Shown in pieces: positions 17,550 to 27,451 of a DNA stretch of 64,000 nucleotides. The position numbers were made by a program, and so were the translations under genes. Numbering within the stretch: position 1 is the first letter of the stretch; the number at the start of each line of letters is the position of its first letter. Under the pieces are notes generated by a model. The model was not told the DNA's origin, ran no database searches, and worked only from the letters and a program-made list of their open reading frames with translations. The stretch covers positions 74,260 to 138,259 of the forward strand of contig NZ_BLBC01000009.1 of assembly GCF_009684755.1 (NCBI RefSeq). Reading direction: 5' to 3'. This stretch comes from Capnocytophaga felis (lineage in GTDB: Bacteria; Bacteroidota; Bacteroidia; Flavobacteriales; Flavobacteriaceae).

Positions 17550-19412
17550 CTATTGATTGATACGGAAAGGTTGCCCGCTGTACGGTTTTGCATATTCTTC
17601 CTCTAAGCTTTTTTCAAGCATTCGCTTCTCTAAATCACAACGATAGACTTCTCCTTTAATATACCTTTCTATCATCAGTGAAGCAATTGGTCCTGCTACT
17701 CTCGCCCCATAATATCCATTTTCCACAAAAACGGCGATAGCTATCTTAGGGTCATCAATTGGTGCAAATGCCACAAAAATGGAATGGTCAGTTAATTGCA
17801 TTCGTTTTCCGTTAATTCGGACAAAATTCTCGGCAGTTCCTGTTTTTGCTCCGATATCAATTCCTTCTATTCTTGTTCCGCGTGCAGTACCTGAATTGTA
17901 TGCGGTATTCATCCCCTGAATTATAGGCTCGAAGTGCTTCTTATCAATCGTTGTTTGCTTGACTGTTGTAAATTCCTTAAATGGCGTGACCTCATCATTT
18001 ATTTTTTTTACAATATGAGGCGTGTAAAAATATCCTCTGTTGGCTATAATAGCCATTACATTAGCAAGTTGTATCGGAGTTGTCAGTATCTCTCCTTGCC
18101 CTATCGCATTTGAAATATTATACGTTGCTGCCCAACGACCTTGACCGTACTGCCTATCATACAGAGCTGTATTCGGAATTTTTCCGGGTCGCCCTGTAGG
18201 AAAATCACTTCCCAAAAAACCTCCTAAACCAAAGCTTTTAACGTGTTTACTCCAAACATCCATTCCAACGGCAGGCTTTCCATACTTTTCAATGCTACGT
18301 CTGTACGAATTGGCAAAATATGAGTTACAAGAATATGCGATACCGTGTAACAAATCATTACTTGAACGTCCACAATGACAACGCATTATACGATTTCCGT
18401 ATCGGTATCCTCCTCCGCAACTAAAGGAAGTTGAAGGAGCTATTACGTTTTCTTGCAAAGCTATCAATGCATTAATTACCTTAAAAGGAGACCCGGGAGG
18501 ATATTCTGCAAGTAAAGCTCTATCATACAAAGGTTTAGCTATAGAATCCTGATAGAGAGCCGTATAGTTTTTAGATCGTTGCCTTCCCACAAGTAAATTA
18601 GGGTCAAAAGTAGGAGCAGAAATTAATGCTAATATTTCCCCTGTTTTAGGCTCAATTGCAACAATGCCGCCTCGTTTATTCTGCATTAATTCTTCACCAT
18701 AAGCCTGTAAACCAATATCTAACGTCAATTGTAAAGATTGTCCCATAATGGGAAGCGTATCCAACATTCCTTCTTTATAGCTACTTATTTGACGATTATG
18801 TCTATCTTTTTGAAAATAACGAACTCCTTTCTCGCCTCGTAAAAAAGATTCATATTGTTTTTCAACTCCCTGACGCCCAACTAATTCTCCAGCGATATAG
18901 TACGAATTCTCTTTCAACTCCCATTCGTTTACCTCACTTATATATCCCAGAACATTTCCCGCATTACGTGTTAAATAATGACGTAACGAGCGTCTTTGAA
19001 TGTAAAAACCATCAAATTTGCGTAATTTCTCTTGCAAAACAGCATAATCAACCTTTGAAAGCTGATTTACCAAAACAGAGGGCTTGCGGTAAGAATATTT
19101 TTTTGCCTTTTGTAAACGTTCTTTAAAATCTTCCTTTGAAATCGCTAACAATCCGCATAATTCTAACGTATCCAATCGTTTAACATCATTAGGAATTACC
19201 ATAACATCGTATGCTGGTTGGTTAGAAACCAGAAGTTGCCCATTTCTGTCATAAATATAGCCTCTCTCCGGATAATCATAAACCACCTCAACAGCAACAT
19301 CTTCATCAGGACGTGAATTTTCATTAAATTCTACAACCTGAAGATACACCAAGCGGATTACAAAAATCACTGATGTTAAGATAATTATGATAAACAACAA
19401 GTACTTTCTCAT
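17550..19412 (-). CDS. mrdA: Penicillin-binding protein 2 (elongation transpeptidase)
   Basis: The 620-residue protein has one N-terminal membrane helix (about residues 4-24), a PBP dimerisation region beginning at ERGYIYDRNGQLL (49-61), and a transpeptidase domain. The active-site serine is in SPFK (308-311), with SCN at 361-363 and KTG at 523-525. It cross-links peptidoglycan during cell elongation. Its start overlaps mreD by 4 bp, placing it last in mreB-mreC-mreD-mrdA. The rodA gene that normally follows is missing; dnaN comes next after a 294-bp gap. Confidence 0.95.
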   Translation of the reverse strand: MRKYLLFIIIILTSVIFVIRLVYLQVVEFNENSRPDEDVAVEVVYDYPERGYIYDRNGQLLVSNQPAYDVMVIPNDVKRLDTLELCGLLAISKEDFKERLQKAKKYSYRKPSVLVNQLSKVDYAVLQEKLRKFDGFYIQRRSLRHYLTRNAGNVLGYISEVNEWELKENSYYIAGELVGRQGVEKQYESFLRGEKGVRYFQKDRHNRQISSYKEGMLDTLPIMGQSLQLTLDIGLQAYGEELMQNKRGGIVAIEPKTGEILALISAPTFDPNLLVGRQRSKNYTALYQDSIAKPLYDRALLAEYPPGSPFKVINALIALQENVIAPSTSFSCGGGYRYGNRIMRCHCGRSSNDLLHGIAYSCNSYFANSYRRSIEKYGKPAVGMDVWSKHVKSFGLGGFLGSDFPTGRPGKIPNTALYDRQYGQGRWAATYNISNAIGQGEILTTPIQLANVMAIIANRGYFYTPHIVKKINDEVTPFKEFTTVKQTTIDKKHFEPIIQGMNTAYNSGTARGTRIEGIDIGAKTGTAENFVRINGKRMQLTDHSIFVAFAPIDDPKIAIAVFVENGYYGARVAGPIASLMIERYIKGEVYRCDLEKRMLEKSLEEEYAKPYSGQPFRINQ

Positions 19413-19915
19413 TTCTTCTGACTCCTAAATATGTAGATAAATAGCAAACACACAATAACTGTAAAAACCGAAGCAATTCCTATTTTCACAAAGGTTGTAA
19501 ACAGATGATTGAAGTTAAATATTTCGAGAAAATAAAATAATGTGTGATGCAATACAACGATAATTGTAGTATAAGAAAACACCTTTGCAGGAGGATATTG
19601 CAAAAGTTTTATTTCCTGAAAATCAAAATTATTCCCGAATACAAACTTCAATACTCTCGCACGAACATACGCTACAAAAACCGTGCTGGCTGCGTGAATT
19701 CCTCCTGTGTTTGAAAAAATATCAATACACAAACCTATCAGAAAAGCCGCAAATAAAAATGGTATTTTAGATTCTCTATATGGATAAATAATTACAAAAA
19801 GTAAATATATCATCGGGTTTGCGTATCCCAAGTAACCAATATTACTAAATACAAGTACCTGTAACAGTACCAGCACAATAAATAAAAACGTATTTTTAAT
19901 AAAAAGATTATTCAT
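19409..19915 (-). CDS. mreD: Rod shape-determining protein MreD
   Basis: The 168-residue hydrophobic protein has about five membrane helices and little soluble sequence. The segment YPYRESKIPFLFAAFLIGLCIDIFSNTGGIHAASTV fits MreD. It is an inner-membrane part of the elongasome. Sequence alone is weakly diagnostic, but the placement between mreC (8-bp overlap) and mrdA (4-bp overlap) makes the call secure. Confidence 0.9.
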   Translation of the reverse strand: MNNLFIKNTFLFIVLVLLQVLVFSNIGYLGYANPMIYLLFVIIYPYRESKIPFLFAAFLIGLCIDIFSNTGGIHAASTVFVAYVRARVLKFVFGNNFDFQEIKLLQYPPAKVFSYTTIIVVLHHTLFYFLEIFNFNHLFTTFVKIGIASVFTVIVCLLFIYIFRSQKK

Positions 19916-20741
19916 TAGGATTTTGGCTTTCTAAATTACTAATCTCTTCTTTGTCCTTATTTTCAATTATGTAAATGAAATCTACATTTGACATATCTGT
20001 AAACAACTTAATATCAACAACAAAGGAATTATCCATTTGGCTTTTGGTAATGTTCATAATACGCCCAATAGGAATTCCTTTAGGGAAAATACTTGACATT
20101 CCTCCCGTAACAATGGTATCTCCTTTTTGGATTGGGGCAATATTAGGAATATCAACCAATTGAACAATATTTAATTCTTGTCCGTTCCATTTGAGTGAAC
20201 CAAAATGCCCTGTTCTTTTTACCATTGCATTTAAAGAAGACTTTATGTTCAACACACTCTGAACCGTAGCAAACTGACCAGAAGTATTTTCAACAATTCC
20301 TACAATTCCTTTAGGAGAAATCACTCCCATATCTTGTTTTACTCCTTCTTCTTCTCCCTTATCAATTGTTAAGTAATTTTTCTTCCGTAAGAAGCTATTT
20401 TTTATAACATTAGCCGTATAAACCTTGTATTGATTTGCATCAAAAAATGGCAGACTATCAGCTAAAATACTTTGTTTGAGCTGATTCTCCAATGCAAATA
20501 TTTTGCTTCGAAGTTGTTTATTTTCCTCACTAAGAAGAGTATTTTGACCTCTTAAATCAAAATACTGAGCCCAATAACTTGAAAAATTATATAAACTCCC
20601 CGAGATAGCATTAGCAGAATTAATATACTTGCTTTGTGGATAATAATTATCTTTGATAATCAAAAAGATAGAAAAAGAAAAAAGCAACAAAAACACAAAA
20701 AAGTTTCTTTTACGAATAAAAAACAAAATGATTTGTTGCAT
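19908..20741 (-). CDS. mreC: Rod shape-determining protein MreC
   Basis: The 277-residue protein has a short cytosolic N-terminus, a membrane helix at about residues 14-28, a coiled coil at about 60-95 (LLSEENKQLRSKIFALENQL), and two periplasmic beta domains with GEEEGVKQDMGVISPKGIVGIV and TGGMSSIFPKGIPIG. This is the MreC layout. It scaffolds PBP2 and links it to MreB. The last residues are acidic. Genes on both sides are mreB and mreD. Confidence 0.93.
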   Translation of the reverse strand: MQQIILFFIRKRNFFVFLLLFSFSIFLIIKDNYYPQSKYINSANAISGSLYNFSSYWAQYFDLRGQNTLLSEENKQLRSKIFALENQLKQSILADSLPFFDANQYKVYTANVIKNSFLRKKNYLTIDKGEEEGVKQDMGVISPKGIVGIVENTSGQFATVQSVLNIKSSLNAMVKRTGHFGSLKWNGQELNIVQLVDIPNIAPIQKGDTIVTGGMSSIFPKGIPIGRIMNITKSQMDNSFVVDIKLFTDMSNVDFIYIIENKDKEEISNLESQNPNE

Positions 20742-20829
20742 AAGCTCTAAATTACATATTTTTAAAATACAAATTGTAAGGTGCGAGCTTTCAGCATCCT
20801 ACACCTTACAATTTCAAAATCATAAACTA

Positions 20830-21858
20830 TTACTTAAGAAGTATGCTTCTAAATTTATCTATATTTTTTAAAGTGATTCCCGTTCCACGAACTACCGCAC
20901 GCAACGGATCTTCTGCCACGTAAACTGGCAAATCGGTTTTTAAGGAAATTCGTTTGTCCAAACCTCGCAACATAGCTCCGCCACCAGCCATATAAATCCC
21001 TGTGTTATAAATATCTGCAGCTAACTCGGGAGGTGTTTGTGACAATGTTTCCATAATAGAGTCTTCAATTCGTAAAATGGATTTATCCAATGCTTTTACC
21101 ATTTCACGGTATGAAACTTGCACTTGTTTAGGTTTTCCTGTTAGCAAATCGCGTCCTTGCACCATAATATCATCTGGCGGAAGGTCTAAATCTTCTGTTG
21201 CTGCACCAATCGTGATTTTGATATTTTCAGCAGTACTTTCACCTACGTACAAGTTATGTTGAGTACGCATATAGTGAACGATATCAGAGTTAAAAATATC
21301 ACCAGCAATTTTCACGGATTTATCACAAACGATTCCTCCTAAGGCAATTACGGCAATTTCTGTAGTTCCTCCTCCGATATCAATAATCATATTTCCTTTA
21401 GGCTGCATAATATCCAACCCGATACCAATAGCTGCAGCCATCGGTTCGTGAACAAGGTAAATATCTTTCCCATTTACACGCTCGCACGACTCACGAACAG
21501 CACGCGTTTCCACCTCTGTAATTCCCGAAGGAATACAAACCACCATACGCAATGACGGAGAGAAAAAACGTCTTTTCAAAGCCGGCACACTTCTGATAAG
21601 CATACTAATCATCTGCTCCGAAGCGTCAAAATCAGCAATTACTCCATCTTTTAATGGTCGGATTGTTTTGATATTAGGGTGCGTTTTTCCTTGCATTAAC
21701 CGAGCTTCCTTACCTACTGCTATAATTTTGTGTGAAGTTCGGTCTTGAGCGACAATCGATGGACTATCCACCACTACCTTGTCATTATGAATGATTAATG
21801 TATTTGCTGTTCCTAAATCTATTGCTATTTCTTCTGTTAAGAAGTCAAAAAAACCCAT
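20830..21858 (-). CDS. mreB: Actin-like rod shape protein MreB
   Basis: The 342-residue protein has the actin-family ATP-binding signatures: DLGTANTLI near the N-terminus, MIIDIGGGTTEIAVIALGG in the middle and GIYMAGGGAMLRGLD near the end. It forms membrane-bound filaments that guide lateral wall synthesis. Length is normal. First gene of the mreBCD-mrdA operon and divergent from the hybrid kinase gene across 211 bp. Confidence 0.97.
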   Translation of the reverse strand: MGFFDFLTEEIAIDLGTANTLIIHNDKVVVDSPSIVAQDRTSHKIIAVGKEARLMQGKTHPNIKTIRPLKDGVIADFDASEQMISMLIRSVPALKRRFFSPSLRMVVCIPSGITEVETRAVRESCERVNGKDIYLVHEPMAAAIGIGLDIMQPKGNMIIDIGGGTTEIAVIALGGIVCDKSVKIAGDIFNSDIVHYMRTQHNLYVGESTAENIKITIGAATEDLDLPPDDIMVQGRDLLTGKPKQVQVSYREMVKALDKSILRIEDSIMETLSQTPPELAADIYNTGIYMAGGGAMLRGLDKRISLKTDLPVYVAEDPLRAVVRGTGITLKNIDKFRSILLK

Positions 21859-22027
21859 ATTTGTGTAGTTGTATTAGAGATAATTTATTTAAAATGAATC
21901 ATTTATAAAAAGAAAACTATTCTATTTATGCGACTGCAATTTTATGAAAAAAAAAATGTTTTTCCAAACAAATTTCAATTTTAATCCTTAAATTTCCAAA
22001 ATACTATTTTAAATCATAAAAAAATGT

Positions 22028-22035
22028 TACTTTTG
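22028..22035 (+). promoter_or_regulatory. -7 box of the hybrid kinase gene
   Basis: TACTTTTG, a full match to TAnnTTTG, 34 bp before the kinase ATG. It sits in the divergent mreB/kinase gap. No clear -33 TTG was found. Confidence 0.45.
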
Positions 22036-22069
22036 CTGTTAAGAGTTAAATTTTCAGCTTAGGAAATAT

Positions 22070-24541
22070 ATGAAATCCCCAAAAATAACATTAAAAATAA
22101 TTTTAGGATATCTTCTATTAATATTAACATCTGCAACTGTAACGGTTGTTACTTATAAGGAAATTCAAAAATTAACCTCATCAGAAAACATAAACCAATC
22201 TAATAGAGATAAAATGCTGAAAATCGGCAGGATATTAACTCTTATGAATGAAACGGAAAGTGCCGGAAAAATAGCAATTCGTACCGATGATGAGCAAGCT
22301 CTAAAATCTTTTTTGAAGAAAAACAAAATTCTGGAAGATAGCATTGTAGAATTCAAAAAAAATATTACCTCTGAAAAACACTTGCAAATGCTTGATACTG
22401 TGCAGATGTTGATTCAATTAAAAAGTAAAAACCTTCAAGAATTAAAAGCCATTCAGCGTAATGATGCTTCGTCAATTACAATTCGTAATGCTATTAAAAA
22501 ACTTTCAAGTTTGGAGCCTTCACTTGGGCATTTTTTGTTGAATGACAACATCATAACAAGGCAAGAGAGAATAGGTCCCAGAAGAGATTCAACAAACACG
22601 GAAAGTGAAACCCAGCCGGATATTCCTTCCATATTAAAACGATATAAGGACATAAAAATCCCTCCTACTCGAAATCAATCGAAGTTTGATGAAACTGTTA
22701 TGGAAACCTTAAAATTGTTAAATAAGGTTCATCGGGAAACTCAAAAATACAAGTATAAACAAAACGAAAAAATCCAGACTCTTTGGCACAATGATAACCG
22801 TATGTCAGAGAAAATCAGCGACTTACTTTCTGATTTTGAAGAAGACATCTTAAAAAGTTCACAAGAAATTAATAACGAGCGGCAAATTATTTTCAAAAAA
22901 AGTAAGTCTTTCTTAATTCTTTCTTATGTTTTTGCCATAATCGTAACCGTTTTACTTTCTTTTATCATCATACGAGATTTTTGGAAAATTCAGGCTTATC
23001 GACAAGAATTGGAAACGGCAAACCTGAAAAGCAATCGTTTATTGAAAAGCAGAGAGCAACTCGTTTCTATGGTCAGTCACGACTTACGAACGCCTCTTAG
23101 TTCCATAATAGGATATTCCGAACTCCTTAGAAAACAAGACATTACAGAAAAAGGTAAAAATTATCTTTCTCATATTAAATATTCTTCAGAATATATTCAA
23201 AAATTAGTTGATGAACTATTGGATTATTCAAAATTAGAAGCGGGAAAAATTACCATACAAAAAGTTCCTATAAATATCGCTGACACTATCAAGGAAGTCT
23301 CTGATAATGTGAGGTCTATATACAAATCTAAACCTATTACCCTGTCAATGGAAATTTCTGACACAATTCGTAATAGTAAATTTACAAATGATTCTTATCG
23401 TATCAGACAGATTCTTTACAACCTGATTTCCAACGCTTTTAAATTCACTGAAAAAGGAGAAATTTGCATTAAAGCCGAAGCCAAACCTTTCACTGACAAG
23501 GCTTCAGAAATTATCATCTCAATTTCAGACTCTGGAATTGGTATAAAAAAAGAGCAACAAGCTCATATTTTTGATGAATTTACGCAAGCCAATACAGATG
23601 TTTCAAAACGTTACGGAGGTTCGGGATTAGGTTTGCATATTTCGCAAAAATTGGCTCATCTGCTGAAAGGAAAAATAACTCTTGAAAGTGAAGAAAATGT
23701 AGGAAGTACGTTTACTTTTCGCTTTGTATCTGAAAAAGTTACTGAAAATCAAAAAGTTGTTTCAAACAAATGGACTTCTGACAAAACTCCTAACGAAATC
23801 GAAATCCTTGCAATTGATGACGACGCAACCATTTTAGGTCTTATTCAAGAACTTTTACACCAAAAAAACATAAAAGTTATTCCTTTTAGTAATGGAAAAG
23901 AGGCTCTTTCTAAAATGAATTCACTTAGTTTTGATATGGTCATCACGGACATTCAGCTTCCTGAAATGAATGGTTTTCACTTCGTTACATTATTCAATGA
24001 GAAATACAAAGACAAGCCTATTCCTGTATTGGCTATTACCGGAAGGAAAGACGTTCCCGAGAGTTTCTATACACAAAGTGGCTTTTCAGGAATATTACCA
24101 AAACCTTTCACTCCTCAGCAATTTTACGAGAAGTTAAACTCATTTTTCCCAAAAATAGAGACAAATAGTTTTGCTTCTCCTCCTCCTTTGATTATTGATT
24201 CCATAGAATATCGCCCTGAAGTTCTGGAGCAGTTTATGGGAGATGATAAGGAGGCTATTATTGCTCTTTATGAAACTTTTATAAATGATTCTGTAAAAAA
24301 CATTGCAAACTTAAAACGATTTGCGAATATTAGAGAATATGAGCATATCCGAGCTATTGCACATAAAATGCGAAGTATGTTCGGGCAAATAAACGCTAAA
24401 AGAGAAGTAGAAATATTAAATTACTTAAATGGCATTTCGGAAGAAAGTGATATTTTAGAACTTCGTGTTAAAATCAACAATTTAGAAAAACTTTTTAATG
24501 AAGAATGCAAGATAGCTATTGAAAAATACTGTAATAGTTAA
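22070..24541 (+). CDS. Hybrid sensor histidine kinase with receiver and Hpt domains
   Basis: The 823-residue protein has a membrane helix at about 9-28, a helical extracytoplasmic sensor of some 250 residues, and a second helix at about 280-301. Next come HisKA (SMVSHDLRTPL, phospho-His337), HATPase (NLISNAFKFT, Asn455; DSGIGI; GGSGLGL), and a receiver (AIDDD, acceptor Asp627 in ITDIQLPEMNG, Lys678). An Hpt domain closes it (AIAHKM, His765). The full phosphorelay is thus in one chain, and the output regulator must be elsewhere. The signal is unknown. Divergence from mreB makes an envelope-related input possible, but that is a guess. Confidence 0.92.
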   Translation: MKSPKITLKIILGYLLLILTSATVTVVTYKEIQKLTSSENINQSNRDKMLKIGRILTLMNETESAGKIAIRTDDEQALKSFLKKNKILEDSIVEFKKNITSEKHLQMLDTVQMLIQLKSKNLQELKAIQRNDASSITIRNAIKKLSSLEPSLGHFLLNDNIITRQERIGPRRDSTNTESETQPDIPSILKRYKDIKIPPTRNQSKFDETVMETLKLLNKVHRETQKYKYKQNEKIQTLWHNDNRMSEKISDLLSDFEEDILKSSQEINNERQIIFKKSKSFLILSYVFAIIVTVLLSFIIIRDFWKIQAYRQELETANLKSNRLLKSREQLVSMVSHDLRTPLSSIIGYSELLRKQDITEKGKNYLSHIKYSSEYIQKLVDELLDYSKLEAGKITIQKVPINIADTIKEVSDNVRSIYKSKPITLSMEISDTIRNSKFTNDSYRIRQILYNLISNAFKFTEKGEICIKAEAKPFTDKASEIIISISDSGIGIKKEQQAHIFDEFTQANTDVSKRYGGSGLGLHISQKLAHLLKGKITLESEENVGSTFTFRFVSEKVTENQKVVSNKWTSDKTPNEIEILAIDDDATILGLIQELLHQKNIKVIPFSNGKEALSKMNSLSFDMVITDIQLPEMNGFHFVTLFNEKYKDKPIPVLAITGRKDVPESFYTQSGFSGILPKPFTPQQFYEKLNSFFPKIETNSFASPPPLIIDSIEYRPEVLEQFMGDDKEAIIALYETFINDSVKNIANLKRFANIREYEHIRAIAHKMRSMFGQINAKREVEILNYLNGISEESDILELRVKINNLEKLFNEECKIAIEKYCNS

Positions 24542-24551
24542 AATAGAAAAC

Positions 24552-24587
24552 AAAAATCCGAATTTCGTGATGAAATTCGGATTTTTT
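24552..24587. terminator. Terminator between hybrid kinase and efp
   Basis: AAATCCGAATTTC (24554-24566) pairs with GAAATTCGGATTT (24572-24584), followed by a T run on the plus strand and preceded by A-rich sequence, so it can serve both convergent genes. Confidence 0.85.
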
Positions 24588-24605
24588 GCTTTGTAAAAAA
24601 GATGA

Positions 24606-25172
24606 TTAATCTTTCATTCTTTCTACATATGTTCCCTTTTCAGTTTCAACTTTAATACGGTCTCCTTCATTGATAAATAAAGGAACGTTTACGATTGCTC
24701 CCGTTTCTACGGTAGCCGGTTTTGTAGCGTTGGTCGCTGTATTTCCTTTTACCCCTGGCTCAACGTGAGTCACCGTAAGTATCACACTGGCAGGCATTTC
24801 TACAGAAAGAGGAGATTCATCTTCTGCATTGAAGATAATCATTACTATTTCTCCTTCCTTAAGTAATTCGGGATTATCCAGCATATCTTTACGGATGTTT
24901 ACCTGATTGTAATCCTCTGTATTCATAAACACAAAATCATCTCCTTCTTCGTATAAATATTGGAAAGAGCGTGTTTCTACACGTACATCGTCAATTTTAT
25001 GTCCTGCAGAAAAAGTGTTATCAAGAGTTTTTCCTGTGGTAACACTTTTCAATTTGGTACGAACGAAAGCAGGTCCTTTTCCCGGTTTAACGTGCAAAAA
25101 TTCGATTATTTTGTAAATGTCGTGATTAAAACGGATACATAGTCCTTTTCTAATATCTGCTGTTGTTGCCAT
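24606..25172 (-). CDS. efp: Translation elongation factor P
   Basis: The 188-residue protein has three OB/KOW-type beta domains. The tip of domain I reads KPGKGPAFVRTK with Lys32 at the site that is modified or active in EF-P. The closing stretch FINEGDRIKVETEKGTYVERMK is the family C-terminus. It relieves ribosome stalling at polyproline. Lys, not Arg, at the tip suggests EpmA-type modification or an unmodified form; no epmA is seen here. It ends the lpxD-lpxC/fabZ-lpxA-efp run, 86 bp after lpxA. Confidence 0.96.
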   Translation of the reverse strand: MATTADIRKGLCIRFNHDIYKIIEFLHVKPGKGPAFVRTKLKSVTTGKTLDNTFSAGHKIDDVRVETRSFQYLYEEGDDFVFMNTEDYNQVNIRKDMLDNPELLKEGEIVMIIFNAEDESPLSVEMPASVILTVTHVEPGVKGNTATNATKPATVETGAIVNVPLFINEGDRIKVETEKGTYVERMKD

Positions 25173-25258
25173 CTATTATAATTAATTGTTATTAAATTTT
25201 TTACTTTTTCATAAACGATATTGAAACTTCTTCATAAAACACAGAAACACAATATGTT

Positions 25259-26047
25259 TTACATACTTCCTCCTGTGTAACCTTTCATTACCCCTCGTGA
25301 GGAATTACGAATGAAATCTAAAATTTCATCTCTTTCAGGAGTAGCTTCCATTTCTGCTTCCACTATGGAAAGTGCTTGTGTGGTATTGAAATCTTTTTGG
25401 AAAATAATCCTGTAAATGTTTTGTATTTCTCTGATTTTTTCAGGCGTAAATCCTCTTCTTCGCAAACCAACGGAATTGATACCCACATAAGAAAGTGGCT
25501 CACGTGCCGCTTTCACATACGGTGGTACATCTTTACGAACCAAAGAACCTCCCGTTACAAATGCGTGATTCCCGATAGTAGTAAATTGCTGAACCGCAAC
25601 CATTCCCGCCAAAACTACATAATCCCCAACCATCGTATGACCTGCCAAAGTGGTGTTATTTGAGAATATACAATGATTTCCCACAATGCAATCGTGAGCA
25701 ATGTGACTGTAAGCCATTATCCAGCAGTTCTCTCCTACTACGGTTTTCATTTTGTCAATCGTTCCTCTATTGATTGTTACACATTCTCGGATAGTTGTTC
25801 CGTCTCCAATAATGGTAACAGTTTCTTCATTTTGAAATTTTTTATCTTGAGGAATTGCAGAAATCACAGCTCCGGGGAAAATAGAACAATTCTTACCGAT
25901 TCTTGCCCCTTCCATAATCGTTACGTTAGGACCTATCCAAGTTCCTTCACCAATTTCAACATTATTATGAATGGTTGAAAAAGGTTCAATTACCACATTT
26001 TGAGCTATTTTTGCTCCGGGATGCACATACGCCAAAGGTTGATTCAT
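25259..26047 (-). CDS. lpxA: UDP-N-acetylglucosamine acyltransferase
   Basis: The 262-residue left-handed parallel beta-helix protein has many hexapeptide turns (for example IGEGTWIGPNVTIMEGARIG). The catalytic His is in AYSHIAHDCIVGNH. It performs the first step of lipid A synthesis in the cytosol. The C-terminal helical region (LRRRGFTPEKIREIQNIYRI) is typical of LpxA. It lies 10 bp after lpxC-fabZ. Confidence 0.96.
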   Translation of the reverse strand: MNQPLAYVHPGAKIAQNVVIEPFSTIHNNVEIGEGTWIGPNVTIMEGARIGKNCSIFPGAVISAIPQDKKFQNEETVTIIGDGTTIRECVTINRGTIDKMKTVVGENCWIMAYSHIAHDCIVGNHCIFSNNTTLAGHTMVGDYVVLAGMVAVQQFTTIGNHAFVTGGSLVRKDVPPYVKAAREPLSYVGINSVGLRRRGFTPEKIREIQNIYRIIFQKDFNTTQALSIVEAEMEATPERDEILDFIRNSSRGVMKGYTGGSM

Positions 26048-26057
26048 AGCCTTTTAA

Positions 26058-27446
26058 TTATTTGATTTTCACAATTTGAGCCATCAACTCCGCTTCAGTT
26101 GCTAACTTTCCGTTTACATAGGCGTATCCCTGCATATGACAAATACCTCGTCTAATAGGCGTTAAAAGCTCTAATTTAAAAATAAGCGTATCACCAGGCA
26201 TTACCTGAACTTTAAATTTAACATTATCTATCTTCATAAAATATGTCAAATAATTTTCAGGGTCAGGTACTGTACTCAAAATCAATACACCACCCGCTTG
26301 TGCCATCGCTTCGATTTGTAAAACTCCCGGCATTACAGGAGCTCCGGGGAAATGCCCCACAAAGAAAGGCTCATTCATTGTAACATTTTTCAACCCGATA
26401 ACGTGTTTATCCGAAAGTTCAAAAATCTTATCAACCAACAAAAACGGTGGGCGATGCGGTAATAATTTTGTTATGTCATTGACATTCATCAATGGAGGCT
26501 GATTTATATCAATTGAAGGAACATTATTTCTACGTTCGTTTTTAATAATTTTCGATAATTTTTTAGCAAATTGCGTATTGGTAAAATGCCCTGGTTTTGT
26601 GGCAATTACCTTTCCTCTTATACGGGTACCGACCAAAGCTAAATCTCCAATCACGTCAAGGAGTTTATGTCGAGCAGCTTCGTTTGAGTAATGCAAATTC
26701 AGATTGTCCAAAATTCCGTTTGGTTGAACGGAAATATCCTCTTTATTAAAGATTTTTTTCAACTTTTGCATCGTTTCTTCAGAAATTTCTTTATCTACAT
26801 AAACGATGGCATTATTCAAATCACCTCCTTTGATAAGTCCGTGATCAAGAAGCATTTCCAACTCGTGTAAAAAACTGAATGTGCGTGAGTTAGCAATATC
26901 ATCCTTAAACTCGGAAAGTTTATTTAAATAGGCATTTTGTGTCCCCAAAATTTTAGTTCCGAAATCAACCATTGTAGCAACTTGATATTCCTCAGAAGGA
27001 ATCACAGTAATTTCACTTCCGGTTTCTTCGTTTACATATGAAATCACTTCCTTAACTACATATTCCTCTCGTGGTGCATCTTGCTCTTGAATTCCCGCTT
27101 CTACTATGGCTTCTACAAAATATCTTGCTGAACCATCCATAATTGGTGGCTCTGAAGCGTTTAGTTCAATGATAACATTATCCAAATCCATCCCCACAAG
27201 GGCTGCCAAAACGTGTTCACACGTTTGAATTCTGACGCCTTTTTTTTCCAGAACGGTACCTCTTTCGGTATTTGTTACGTAATTAACATCTGCTTCAATT
27301 ACAGGAGAACCCTCTAAATCAACACGAACAAAGGTATATCCGTGATTTACCGGAGCTGGTTTCAATGTCATTTTCACATTTTGCCCTGTGTGCAGACCAA
27401 CTCCTTCTAAACTAATCTCTCTTGCTAAAGTATTTTGCTTTACCAT
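26058..27446 (-). CDS. lpxC/fabZ: Fused LpxC deacetylase / FabZ dehydratase
   Basis: The 462-residue protein joins two enzymes. Residues 1 to about 300 form the zinc-dependent UDP-3-O-acyl-GlcNAc deacetylase LpxC, with CEHVLAALVG, DGSARYFVEA and RHKLLDVIGDLAL carrying the metal ligands. Residues from about 315 form the hot-dog fold FabZ, with LLPHRPPFLLVDKI and GHFPGAPVMPGVLQIEAMAQAG. The fusion ties the committed step of lipid A synthesis to hydroxyacyl-ACP dehydration, the branch point with fatty acid synthesis, and is usual in Bacteroidota. It lies 5 bp after lpxD. Confidence 0.96.
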   Translation of the reverse strand: MVKQNTLAREISLEGVGLHTGQNVKMTLKPAPVNHGYTFVRVDLEGSPVIEADVNYVTNTERGTVLEKKGVRIQTCEHVLAALVGMDLDNVIIELNASEPPIMDGSARYFVEAIVEAGIQEQDAPREEYVVKEVISYVNEETGSEITVIPSEEYQVATMVDFGTKILGTQNAYLNKLSEFKDDIANSRTFSFLHELEMLLDHGLIKGGDLNNAIVYVDKEISEETMQKLKKIFNKEDISVQPNGILDNLNLHYSNEAARHKLLDVIGDLALVGTRIRGKVIATKPGHFTNTQFAKKLSKIIKNERRNNVPSIDINQPPLMNVNDITKLLPHRPPFLLVDKIFELSDKHVIGLKNVTMNEPFFVGHFPGAPVMPGVLQIEAMAQAGGVLILSTVPDPENYLTYFMKIDNVKFKVQVMPGDTLIFKLELLTPIRRGICHMQGYAYVNGKLATEAELMAQIVKIK

Positions 27447-27451
27447 AGACT

